Source: Isoetes taiwanensis
Taxonomy: Eukaryota; Streptophyta; Lycopodiopsida; Isoetales; Isoetaceae
Reading direction: 5' to 3'
DNA length: 64,000 bases
Assembly (NCBI GenBank): GCA_021234155.1
Contig: JAJEKV010000058.1
Location: 9,238,992 to 9,302,991, forward strand
In this document: piece by piece, positions 12,267 through 21,862 of the stretch
Layout of the letters: each line of letters opens with the position of its first letter
How positions within the stretch are numbered: the stretch's first letter is position 1
Program-made: the position numbers and the translations under genes
The notes under the pieces: model-generated
Database searches by the model: none
What the model saw: only the letters and a program-made list of their open reading frames with translations
Told to the model about the DNA's origin: nothing

Positions 12267-12514
12267 TGAAATGAACTCGTGACGTTGCAGGCCAACTCAC
12301 CACCCAACCACGAGCTCACAGCCAAAAGATAACTGTCCTTGAACTCTCCCCCGAGCATCTATATAGCCTGCACGTCCTTTGGCCTTTAAAGGCCCGTGTC
12401 CCTCTTTAGCCAAAAGGCCATCTAAATATGCCATGTGTCCCTCTTTAGCCAAAAGGCCCTCTAAATATGCCATGTCCCTCTTTAGCCAAAAGGCCACGTC
12501 CAATGCATATTCCA
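12267..12514 (-). repeat. 3' LTR (left end on + strand)
   Basis: This 248-bp LTR runs TGAAATGAACTCG...CATATTCCA on the plus strand. It contains three tandem copies of a unit based on CCCTCTTTAGCCAAAAGGCC, spaced 35-40 bp. It is almost identical to the right LTR. Confidence 0.93.
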
Positions 12515-12527
12515 TTCCCCCCCTCTT
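12515..12527 (-). promoter_or_regulatory. Polypurine tract
   Basis: The minus strand reads AAGAGGGGGGGAA directly before the 3' LTR, as expected for the plus-strand DNA primer. Confidence 0.88.
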
Positions 12528-12562
12528 GACATTGCAGCAGTCCTCTGCTGCAAAAGGGGTCT

Positions 12563-13210
12563 TTAATTTCCTTTAGCCATCTTAGCATAATCTTTCCTTG
12601 GCCCTCTCTTAGGCCGACTAGTAGAAGCCTGTGCTTGGACTTCCTCTTGTCCCTCGGCTTCCTTTGCTTTCCGATCTTTATATTCTCTAAGAATATCCGG
12701 ATAAGCTTCTAAAACACTGCCACACACCCATGAAGCGTCCTCCAAAGGTTTGTGAGCGAACTTAACCAAATATTGTCTTGAACCACTAGTGGATTTATCC
12801 GCCAAAATTGTTTCCGGCTCTAGAACTTCGGAATCATCAATCAATTCTGGCTCAGTTAACCTCCCAAGTTGAGGTAACTCCTTACCATGATAAGCCTTTA
12901 GGAATGAAACATTCACTACATCATGCATTTTCCAACCTTGAGGCAATCTTAATTGATATGCATTCTCATTGACCACTTTAATAACTTGAAATGGTCCATG
13001 GAAACGGGGTGCCAACTTAAGATCCTTCTTGCGCGCATCTTTCTTAAAATGACCTTTATGGATCCTCATCCATACCCAATCTCCTTCCTTAAAAACCACT
13101 GGTTGCCGCAACTTAGATGATTTATTTCCAAAAGATGCTTGAGCATCTCGAATACGAGCTTGAAGCAAGTCTATGAGATCCTTATGCTCAATAACCAAAT
13201 CATCAGCCAC
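12563..13210 (-). CDS. pol: Integrase C-terminus with chromodomain-like end
   Basis: The 215-codon frame starts with the integrase-to-C-terminal linker (VVFKEGDWVWMRIHKGHF, a GPY/F-type segment with APRFHGPFQVI). It ends in a chromodomain-like part with PETILADK, QYLVKFAHKPLEDASW and a basic tail. Chromodomains guide chromoviruses to marked chromatin. It overlaps the preceding integrase frame, so the original was one polyprotein. Confidence 0.82.
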   Translation of the reverse strand: MADDLVIEHKDLIDLLQARIRDAQASFGNKSSKLRQPVVFKEGDWVWMRIHKGHFKKDARKKDLKLAPRFHGPFQVIKVVNENAYQLRLPQGWKMHDVVNVSFLKAYHGKELPQLGRLTEPELIDDSEVLEPETILADKSTSGSRQYLVKFAHKPLEDASWVCGSVLEAYPDILREYKDRKAKEAEGQEEVQAQASTSRPKRGPRKDYAKMAKGN

Positions 13211-13875
13211 TGAACATCCTCACACACTCGAAAGAGTGGCTCCCGCACAAGCTGACCATAGACCGCCTGAAAAGGGGTCATCTTTATGGTAGACTGATAG
13301 GTATTATTATACACAAATTCAGCAATAGGCAAATCATCGTTCCCAATGACCTTGATGTTCATTGACAAACCCCTTAAGATGGAACAAATAACTTTATTTA
13401 CCACCTCGATTGTCCATCGGTTTAAGGAAACGCAAAGAGAGAACCTTAACTCTGTCCCCAATTGCATAAACAATGCCTTCCAGAATTTACTAGTAAACTT
13501 TGTATCACGATCAGATATAATAATCTTTGGCAACCCATGTAGCCTAAAGATCTCTTTGATAAAGAGCGTAGCCGCGCTATAAGCCGTCAACTTTTCCGAA
13601 CAAGGAATAAAATGAGCGTGCTTAGTTAAACAATCAACAATTGTCCAAATGACAGTGTTCTTGCGAGAACTGGGAGGAAGACCAACAATAAAATCCATAG
13701 TGATCTGTTCCCACTTTGCCTCAGGAATAGGCAAGGATAAAGGAACACCATGAGGTTTCTTGTTCGCTTTCTTTATCCGTTGACAAGTAACACAATGCCG
13801 AATATGAACCAAAACATCTCTCCGCAATCCAGGCCAAATAAAGTATGGTTCAAGCTTTGCCAAAGTTGCCCCCAC
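13171..13875 (-). pseudogene. pol: Pol, integrase
   Basis: The zinc-finger end HIRHCVTCQRIKK is followed by the catalytic core, with the first Asp in ITMDFIVGLP and the second in IIISDRDTKFTSKFW. The third acidic residue belongs to a segment normally reading QTDGQTE. Here that region is shifted in frame by small indels near 13410-13440, although the underlying DNA for TDGQ is still visible. Integrase would insert the cDNA into the genome. Confidence 0.87.
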
Positions 13876-13879
13876 GCCA

Positions 13880-15480
13880 CGATGACCCGCGACCCGCAGA
13901 TGGGTGCATCATGAACTTCTTTAAGAATAAGTGACCGAAAGTTCCGCACAATGCATAGCTTTGGACCTTTATACAAGAACCCATTAAGGATCTTATATCC
14001 ATTTGCATTGCCACTTTGAGCTAACAACCAAATATTCTTATAATCAGGGTCAGTGACATACAATGGTTTCATTCCCTCCAAATGGTTGGATTGTGCTATA
14101 GAAAGAGAACAAACTGCATAACGTCTACTTAAAGCATCAGCAACAACATTCTCTTTACCAGGACGGTAATCCATTGAGAAATCGTATTGCTGCATAAAAG
14201 CAACCCATTTCAACTGCCTTTCCGATAAGGTTTTCTGTGAAACAATGTGCCGAATGCTTTGGTGGTCAGTCAAAATATGAACTGTGGACCCCATAAGATA
14301 GTGTCGCCACACTTTCAAAGCATGAATGACAGCCAGAAATTCCTTATCATAAACACTATATCTACTTTCCGTGTCAGAAAACTTCCGACTTTCATAAGCA
14401 ATAGGATGACCATCCTGCATCAAAACCGCGCCCAAAGCCACACCACTTGCATCAACACATAACAAGAAAGGTAAACCAAACTTTGGCAAACGCAGAACAG
14501 GAGGATTAACCATGGCATCCTTTAAAACTTGGAAAGCAAACTGATGAGTATGATTCCATTGGAAAGGAACATCTTTTCGTAGCAACAAATATAAATCTGA
14601 AGCTAAACGAGCAAAATTCTGTACAAACTTCCTATAATAACTGCATAAGCCCAAAAAGGAACGCAAATGCAAAGAATCAAGTAGGTAATCTTGGCCAACC
14701 CACAATTGCTTGAACCTTACTAGGATCAACTTTAAGACCCTCAAATAAGAAACAATATGACCCAAATATTCAATTTCCGATTGGAAAAAATACTTTTCTT
14801 AGGATTAAGAGTAAGAGACTCCTCCCTCAACCGATTGGAAAACCTCCCCGCAAAATGCAAGTAATGGTCTTCCTCGGACTTACTAAAACTAATATGTCAT
14901 CAAAGAACACGACAACATAAACCCCATGCACATCTTCAAATATTCGCCCCATTAACCTCAAGAAAAGAAGTCGGGCGATTTGTAAGTCCAAATGGCATGA
15001 CTAAAAACTCATAATGTCCAAAGGTTGTCCTAAACGCAGTCTTATGAACATCTTCAGGCGCAACCTTAAGTTGCCAATACCCTGACTTAAGATCAAGACG
15101 GCTAAAAACTGTGGCACCTTGGAGTTGATCAAACAAATCATCCGCCCTTGGTATAGGAAACCGATTCTTAACGGTTATCTTATTCAAAGCGCGATAATCT
15201 ATACACATCGCCGGAATTATCTTTTTTTTAACCAACAAGACAGAGCACCAAAAGGTGAAGAACTATGGCGGATCAATCCAGCTTGAAGCAACTCATCAAG
15301 TCGGGCTTCTAATCTCAACTTGTTGGCCATGCATTCTCCGATAAGGAGCTTGATTAGGAGGTTCTTTCCCAGGAAGAAGATCAATCCTGTGGTCCTCCAA
15401 ACGTTGGGGAGGCAAAGTTTGTGGAATTTCATTTGAAAAGACATCATCAAAATAATGCAAAAAGCTTGTTTGACGCTCAT
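13880..15480 (-). pseudogene. pol: Pol, reverse transcriptase and RNase H
   Basis: At 14936-15238 are the reverse-transcriptase words [32 protein letters not shown] and [10 protein letters not shown]. The catalytic FFDDI follows in another frame at about 14893-14910. The RNase H segment at 14120-14765 has LLCVDASGVALGAVL, KEFLAVIHALKVWRHYL and LTDHQSIRHI, then DYRPGKENVVADALSRR. All are classic Ty3/Gypsy signatures. Frame changes near 14770-14940 and 15220-15300 break the reading frame. Confidence 0.88.
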
Positions 15481-15537
15481 TTAATGGGGATACATCTATC
15501 TTAGAACGCAAAACCACCAAATACACAAAATGAGTTT

Positions 15538-16206
15538 TCATTGCCAAACGTTTAAACCGTGCATAACGTAAACCGTGGGAATAGGGGAAACAATATCATC
15601 CTTCACAAACTTGAAGGTCTTTTTACCCCCTTCCAAAGATAACATAACAATACCCGCTTTCCAATCTATAAGAGGATTAATAGCCTTATGCCATGGCATG
15701 CCGAGAATAATATCCATACCGCCAAGGTCAGAGACCATGAAAGAACGTTTACAGATATATCCCTGCAATTGAAATTCAACATCCTTGACCATAAATGAAG
15801 AAGGCGGAGGGGCAACATTCAAGAAAGCGTAAGATAATTCTACATCACTTGATAAAGGAATAGAAGTTAATTTTAGTTCTTTCACCAAGCGAAAGCGAAA
15901 TAAAATCAAACTCACTACCCTGATCGAATAAGACATGTACTTTTGATCTTGAATAGTAGCCCAAAATCGTGAGAGACTACTATTCTCAACGTAACCCATA
16001 TCCCATTTTTCCTGACCGTAGCCACCTTTTTCCCTTTTCCATCTCCACGAACGTAAGCTACTTTTTACTTTTATCCTCTTTCTTAGTCCCGGACTTAAGA
16101 GTAGGTGTAGCTTCCTTTCGTTCCCCTTTCTTCTTTTCCAAGTAAGTAGGGCATTCATAAAACTTATGATCAGTTGAATAACAAACAAAACACTTATTTT
16201 CCCCAA
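15538..16206 (-). pseudogene. pol: Pol, aspartic protease region, frameshifted
   Basis: The frame covering 15538-15910 carries the C-terminal protease fold, including GGMDIILGMPWH, the usual DIILGMDWL-like segment. The active-site segment lies just upstream in another frame, near 15915-15940, and reads FDQGSEFDFI where the family expects a D(S/T)G. The Gln in the catalytic triplet and the frame change suggest an inactive protease in this copy. Confidence 0.75.
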
Positions 16207-16325
16207 TAAGCCGCTTCTTGCGCCGCTTGATCACGATTCCCTTTGGCTCTTTGGCCCCAACAGGTTCGTTATCACCGCAACGCCGTCGTGTCGGCCGTTT
16301 GAATAGCCCGACCCTCGAGCAGATC

Positions 16326-17153
16326 CTATTGATTTATCACGAAAAACCACTCGCCTCTTTCATAGAAACTTTGAGGCCACGTTGAGCAGTTAATGGCTTC
16401 GATGGGGCCAAACCTTCCTCCTCTACTTTCTCTCGCCATCTTACAGAGCTCACCAAAAAGAAAGATTGGCAACTTGCAAGTCGAAGCTTTGCCCGTATCT
16501 AACGATGAACCCCACCCATGAGTTTTTCGGGACTTCTCGCGATCATTTTTACTAAGCTGAAGTCCTTTCTTTAAAACTCGTGCGGCAAAGGCTCTAACAG
16601 TTTCCGTGTTTTGTTGGGTCAACTTATTCCATTCAGCGATAAGGTCTCGTTCCCAATTATGACCCAAAAACCGATTTTTGATTTGCTTTTCAAATTCCGC
16701 AAAAGTAACAATAGGTTGATCGACTGGCTGGTTCTTCTGGATATCCAGCCACCAGTCCTTTGCAACCCCATCCAGATGACGCTCAGCAAAATATAACTGA
16801 GTGTCTTCGTCATCCTTAGTCTTAGCAAAATATGAATTCAAATCCCGGAGCCACGCGAAAAGTTCATCCGCATCATTAGTGGCAGCGGAATACTTTTTGA
16901 ATTCAATTTTGACGTTGGCACCCGTTTTGATGCCACTACGTGGACGCCCTGCAGCTTGCTGCAACTGCGCCACCTGCGCTCGTAGAGAATCCAGTTCTTG
17001 CAGCTCCGCAATTCGAACCTCGGCAGCTGCAAGTTTTTCTCTCATGAGCGAATTATCATGCTCTAACTCAAAAAGTTTTTCCTTGAGCTCTTCCTCTTCC
17101 AAATTAACATTGGCAGGGGAACCGGCCATCGAAACTTGTTGCTCTGATACCAC
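16326..17153 (-). CDS. gag: Gag polyprotein, N-terminal part
   Basis: The open frame of about 275 codons begins with a coiled-coil-like, Glu/Leu-rich region (residues about 18-70). It continues into a typical retrotransposon Gag core with FAWLRDLNSYF, DGVAKDWWLDI and an FEKQIKNRFLG-like segment. It then degrades after KKGLQLSKNDREK, where the frame is lost. The zinc knuckle lies further on at about 16130-16190 in another frame (CFVC...H....C, of CX2CX4HX4C form). Gag and Pol would normally be one fused frame in this lineage, so the break is probably an indel. The product forms the virus-like particle. Confidence 0.8.
   Translation of the reverse strand: MVSEQQVSMAGSPANVNLEEEELKEKLFELEHDNSLMREKLAAAEVRIAELQELDSLRAQVAQLQQAAGRPRSGIKTGANVKIEFKKYSAATNDADELFAWLRDLNSYFAKTKDDEDTQLYFAERHLDGVAKDWWLDIQKNQPVDQPIVTFAEFEKQIKNRFLGHNWERDLIAEWNKLTQQNTETVRAFAARVLKKGLQLSKNDREKSRKTHGWGSSLDTGKASTCKLPIFLFGELCKMARESRGGRFGPIEAINCSTWPQSFYERGEWFFVINQ
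17141..17152 (-). promoter_or_regulatory. Primer-binding site for initiator tRNA-Met
   Basis: The minus strand reads TGGTATCAGAGC immediately after the 5' LTR. This is the standard plant retrotransposon primer-binding site, complementary to the 3' end of initiator tRNA-Met. Gag apparently starts within or just past it. Confidence 0.92.
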
Positions 17154-17402
17154 TGAAATGAACTCGTGACGTTGCAGGCCAACTCACCACCCAACCACGA
17201 GCTCACAGCCAAAAGATAACTGTCCTTGAACTCTCCCCCGAGCATCTATATAGCCTGCACGTCCTTTGGCCTTTAAAGGCCCGTGTCCCTCTTTAGCCAA
17301 AAGGCCATCTAAATATGCCATGTGTCCCTCTTTAGCCAAAAGGCCCTCTAAATATGCCATGTCCCTCTTTAGCCCAAAAGGCCACGTCCAATGCATATTC
17401 CA
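17154..17402 (-). repeat. 5' LTR (right end on + strand)
   Basis: This 249-bp LTR differs from the left copy by one extra C, near 17375. It is the transcription-start side for the minus-strand element. Confidence 0.93.
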
Positions 17403-17628
17403 TCAACCAGCTTTATCTAAAGGTATGACTGATGCTTGACGTATTAAACCATGCCAGATACAGGAGCTTTTCTTTTTCAAGTTCGGGTCATTTTGTTCTT
17501 AAGACCCCCTGTCGTTGTCTGGAAAGCAAGGAATCGGGCCATTCGTTTCAACGTTTCAGTAGCCATAATATCTCTTGAATCCATCATTTTTAAAGATCAT
17601 TTGAAGCATGATTCAGCTATATCTAATC

Positions 17629-17927
17629 TCTGCAAAAGGGCTTGCACAAGAATTGTCAGAACGGAGCAAGAAAGAGGGAAGGAGAGGGCGCCAGGTATCA
17701 AATTTTGAGTGGAAATTTGACCCATTCGTGTATTATAATTTACGTCCCTTAATCAATGACTGTGGAGATTCTTGGCTATCGAGATTCTGCAAAAGGGCTT
17801 GCACAAGTATCGTCAGAACGGAGCAAAAAAGAGGAAAGGAAAGGGCGCCAGGTGTCAAATTTTGAGTGGAAATTTGGCCACAGTTTACGTCCCTTAATCA
17901 ATGGCTGTCCAGATTCTGACATGTAAT
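17629..17927. repeat. Tandem duplication, about 157-bp unit
   Basis: Two adjacent, diverged copies begin near 17630 and 17787. Each contains TGCAAAAGGGCTTGCACAAG and GTCAAATTTTGAGTGGAAAT-like segments and ends with TTACGTCCCTTAATCAATG. No coding function is apparent. Confidence 0.8.
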
Positions 17928-18040
17928 TTTCTCAGCGACACCGCCAGCCTCTGCTCTTGTGCCACCGAGGTTGGCGGCGTTGCCAAGAAAATTACACGTT
18001 GGACTCTCTTCGGCGCGCGGACGGCGCGCGGATTACGTAG

Positions 18041-18903
18041 TACGTAATAAACGGGAGGTCGAAATTACTGCAAAATTCTGTGCATTTTACAACACATAAT
18101 TTGTTCTCGGCTGTGTGCATAGCGGCGCCGCTTCGTTTTATTCCCATTCCTTTTTTTCCCCTGTTTTTGTCGGAGGGCCGAAATGGGTCGTGATAGCTTT
18201 CCATGTCTGCCGAGCTTCAGGACTACCGGAAGAAGCAGAAAAATCTCAGGATTAGACTGGCGGGCCGCTTACATTTTTCTGGAAGGTTCAGATTAACACT
18301 GATTTTGGAGCATCACAAGCATGAGCGGCAGCTTCCGGCATACAGCAGAGTTAAGAAATTTTATTATTTCGGCATACAGCAGAGTGCAAAGCTTCTTATT
18401 TTTGACACAACAGAGTTCTTTGCCGGCATGCATTTCTTCTCCAAGGCCCGTATCAAATGGATACATCAACAACAAGCTTAAGAAAACCTCGGATTCCCAG
18501 GGTTTTTGTCGGAAAAATCATCCTGCTTCTTAAGAAGAGTTTTTTCATTTAGGATCATCCCTCTGTTTCCCTATTCTTCTATTTCCCGTTTTTCATCCCG
18601 TCATAACAGAGCTCTTCTTGATGTGTTCTTGATGTGTTCATAACAGAGCTCTTCTTGATGTGCAATGAAGCGGCCTCTGCCATAGCCCATTTCCGCCATA
18701 GCTGCTCAACACACGTAATTTCTCCTCCCGTTTATTACGTAAGGTAATGCACGCCGGTCGAAATTCCGGCTATAATTTTTTCGGGATCGCCGGATTCGGC
18801 GGCGACTTCGGCTCCGCCGCTCGTGCGCCGCCTCATCTGGCGGAGCCGCCTCAAAAATTATAGCCCGGAATTTCTTCCGGGCGTGCATTACCTATTACAT
18901 AAA
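18041..18903. mobile_element. Foldback/MITE-like structures with TAAACGGGAGG repeat
   Basis: TACGTAATAAACGGGAGG at 18041-18058 is exactly inverted at 18724-18741, defining a possible 700-bp terminal-inverted-repeat unit. Next to it, 18743-18780 (GGTAATGCACGCC...) pairs with about 18851-18892 around a G/C-rich core, forming a strong foldback. The outer TTACGTAA and TTATGTAA flanks are also related. I cannot tell whether these are one element or two, and no clear target duplication was found. A TA-type duplication is possible. Confidence 0.5.
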
Positions 18904-19198
18904 AAAACCACAGAAAAAGCAAGTTTCAGCCGACCTTATCATTGGGTGTATTATCATTTGGGGTGTTCTATAAATTTTCTTTCAGACCATTGGTTCGAGG
19001 CATGTTATACATGATATTCCGTCTCACAACCTCTGGACTCTTGAATGCAAGTCAAGATGGCGTCAAATCCATCCCATTTGACTCACCCCTTTAACACAAG
19101 GACCATTCCATGGTTCGATATTCATGAAAACTGATTATTCTAGCAGCATAATTCCCTTTCTGATTTTGGCCGCATAATTCCAGCAGCACTTATGACCA
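18904..19198. other. No recognisable gene
   Basis: This is short A/T-rich sequence with no domain or repeat that I can identify. Confidence 0.4.
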
Positions 19199-19199
19199 T

Positions 19200-19320
19200 C
19201 AAATTACCATGAGCCTGGGGAGTCGAACCCCAGCATGATTCCCATGCTCATCCAAGCATAGCAACCATCCCACACAAGGGATGCCTGCTATGCCCAAGGG
19301 TCGAAGCCCACTAATACATC
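19200..19320 (-). repeat. tRNA-derived SINE-like fragment
   Basis: On the minus strand a box-B-like GGTTCGACTCC (plus 19219-19229) lies about 55-65 bp after a box-A-like TGGGCATAGCAGG (plus 19284-19296), the layout of an RNA polymerase III promoter. The surrounding words resemble plant Au-type SINE heads. A complete tRNA cloverleaf is not supported. Confidence 0.4.
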
Positions 19321-19703
19321 AAACAAGTTAGTGCTACCATGAAACATCAATAAAAAGTGACCTCAGAAATGATCTCAAAGTAATTTCAGTTCAGTGACAA
19401 TTATTAACAAAGCATTTTGCATAAGCAACATCACTATAACCATGCATTACCTAAAAACAAACTGTACAATGTGTTGAAGGAGACTCAACCACACCAAGGA
19501 AGTTGAGCTCCCCAACACCAATGTGCTCCTGCAAGCACTACAATAAACATCCACATCAATATGGATCACAAGCTCACATACAAATAACAAAACATAAACA
19601 GCAAACCACATAAGAAAACTAGTTTATCGCGAGCCACTCTGCGCATGACTTATGACCGCATCTAATTGACGTATCTCCTAAACAAGCAACGCTCTTGCAA
19701 GGC
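19321..19703. other. No recognisable gene
   Basis: This is A/T-rich sequence with no convincing open frame or repeat. It may be the tail of the element that encoded the HUH-like gene to its right. Confidence 0.35.
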
Positions 19704-21160
19704 TCATATGATAGCGCAGTGTGTGCAACTCAGAAACTGGGACACCCAAGTGCTACTCCACAACAGATATGGCACTATCAATAGACATGCAGAATGCCCT
19801 GAGCTGCCGTCTGAGCACACGAGTGATGCTGCAATCCTATGCGCCTCAGTGCCCACCTGAATGACATTATTAACAAACTCTTGATCGGAGAATGCTGCCT
19901 CTGGTTCAGTTGGATACACAATAGGGTCGGGATGGGATGCATTTATGGAAGATGAAATGAAAGACTGTGGCAAGGATACAACTGTTTCCTCCACACCAAC
20001 AACTGAGTCTGGGTCACCCTCCATTACTCCTACAGCTATACAACAAAGGAATACATGAAAACAATAAAAGTGAACTGTACAATCAACACCCAAGCAACTC
20101 TATCAACCAACGGCCATCGTACGATCACCCTTGTGGATAAGGATATAATCCACACTAGGCTCAAGTATCACCACATCAGGGCTATCAGCACTGTAAGAAG
20201 CATCATATATGTCCTCAAAATTATTATCCTCCTCATCAGAAGGAATAGCGTCATCCCAATAATGCCTACGCCCAGGCCCATTCCTTTTCACTGGCACAAA
20301 GCCTGCTGGAAAACCAAATATGATCGTCCTCATGTCAGACGTCATGTAGTGGCTAGGTTTAGCAATACTCTCCAGGTTGCTCGAACACGGTGCTCATTGA
20401 TATGAGCCGTGTGTGAAGGTATGATCCAGGAGCTAGACAAAGTAAACTTCCCAAATCGAATCATTTTAGCCAAGGTATACAACAGAGTAGCAGCAGTCAT
20501 CCCACGATTGCCATGATAATTGACAAAATGTGCATCTCTATTCAAAAGATTCTTATTGTCAAGAACAACAAGGTTCTTCGTATCACCAGCCCCCCCATCT
20601 CAAATACAGGTCTTTTCCCTTCTCAATAGCAGCTTCACTGACATTATGCAGGTGGCAGACATAGTGGACTTTGCCCAACATCCTTCATGCAATACCCAAT
20701 CATGCCTTCAAAGCAATGAAGGCGACTGTTCTTGAGGGCATACCAAAATCACGCCTGCTGGCTTTGAAGCCCAATTAAAATCCTTCTTCATAGCATCGTT
20801 CATCGCCCTGGGGCTCTTGAACCAGGCTCTGAAAATAGCCTGGCAGTGCAAGTGATCCACACTTGCACCACGCTCCATAGCCACGGCTCCAGCCAAACAT
20901 CTTTGGTTGCAAAAACCAACAAGGGCATCATAAAAACTTGTGGGCACATCTTGCCCAGAAAGACCCAAGTTCACGCTCACATCTATGGCACTCCAATCCT
21001 GACCAAAAGAAGGACCAGCAGAACGCCCTCCAATGTGAGGCTCTGCAGAAGAAGACCCAATTTTCAACGTCAGAGAAGGAGGCACAAAGCAAAGCAGGCA
21101 ACACCCTTCCCATTCCTCGCTGCTCTCTTCAAAGACATCACAGAAAAAAACAAGCAACAA
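19704..21160 (-). pseudogene. HUH endonuclease (replitron-like Rep), degraded
   Basis: The minus strand reads ...LAGAVAMERGASVDHLHCQ..., in which HLHC is a His-hydrophobic-His metal-binding motif followed by Gln. After a one-base frame change near 20735 it continues LHCFEGMIGYCMKD, which fits the tyrosine-containing motif 3 (YxxK) of HUH endonucleases. This motif pair and the conserved text between them recall replitron-type single-strand transposases. Downstream pieces (20342-20545, 20103-20345 with an acidic DEEDNNFEDIYD run, and 19704-20093) may be the rest of the protein. No helicase domain is visible. Multiple frame breaks make this a relic. Confidence 0.5.
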
Positions 21161-21862
21161 AGACGGCTTACCTGTAGCTGAGGTCGGCTGACAGAAACCT
21201 GGAGCTGTACTTGCGAAGACCCAAGGCGATCCCTACTTATTGCAAAGCAACGACACATACCCAGCGCTGCCTTCGTCATCTGCGCCCTGGCCATCTGCTG
21301 ACCACGTGAAGACAGCCAGCTCCGACCAATGCAGGCGCAGATTTGAGCCCTAGATTTCCCTATTTGAAAGCCAGGGTGCCAGCATAGTCTTCTACGATAT
21401 TTGCATACGAATACGCACAACAGCCATGCAAAATCTTAAGTTATAAAAATACCCTTTCTGATTTCGGCCACTTGTTGGAGATAAACGTACCAACGTAGTA
21501 GATTTCATTTCAATTTTCAAGTTAATTTCGTTTTCTCCATTCTCAACCTCAAACTTACCATTTCAATTTCCATTCAACTTTGCACCCATTCCACTGATAT
21601 TTAGACACATTGCACAAACTGCCGGAAGGAAAAAAATCGTTCTCCGGTTCGCATTTTGGCTTTCAATAGCTGTTGTACTTTGCAAATTTTCGGAGGACTA
21701 ATACTTTCGTGAAATCAAATGGAGTAAGCAGCGGGGCCCCTGCCATGGAAGGAGCTCCTTCCATCCTAGAGGATAGCGAATGGAAGGTTAGGGAGATTGC
21801 CAGAATGCCTTTAAAAGTTTTATTTTGTTTCCTATCTGCTTTCTTGCATCAAGGAAACCACC

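Larger units (their letters stand above)
12267..17402 (-). mobile_element. Complete Ty3/Gypsy (chromovirus-like) LTR retrotransposon
   Basis: Direct LTRs at 12267-12514 and 17154-17402 begin TG and end CA. They are flanked by a perfect 5-bp target duplication, TCAAC (12262-12266 and 17403-17407). Just inside the right LTR is a primer-binding site complementary to initiator tRNA-Met, and next to the left LTR is a purine tract on the minus strand. Gag, protease, reverse transcriptase, RNase H, integrase and a C-terminal chromodomain-like part occur in that order on the minus strand, which is the Ty3/Gypsy order. The LTRs appear to differ by about one base, indicating recent insertion. The coding region nevertheless contains several frame changes, so this copy is probably non-autonomous as written. 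Confidence 0.95.

Noticed and set aside
19200-19320. A functional tRNA gene
   Set aside because: Only box-A-like and box-B-like words are present. Acceptor and anticodon stems do not pair, so a SINE remnant is more likely.
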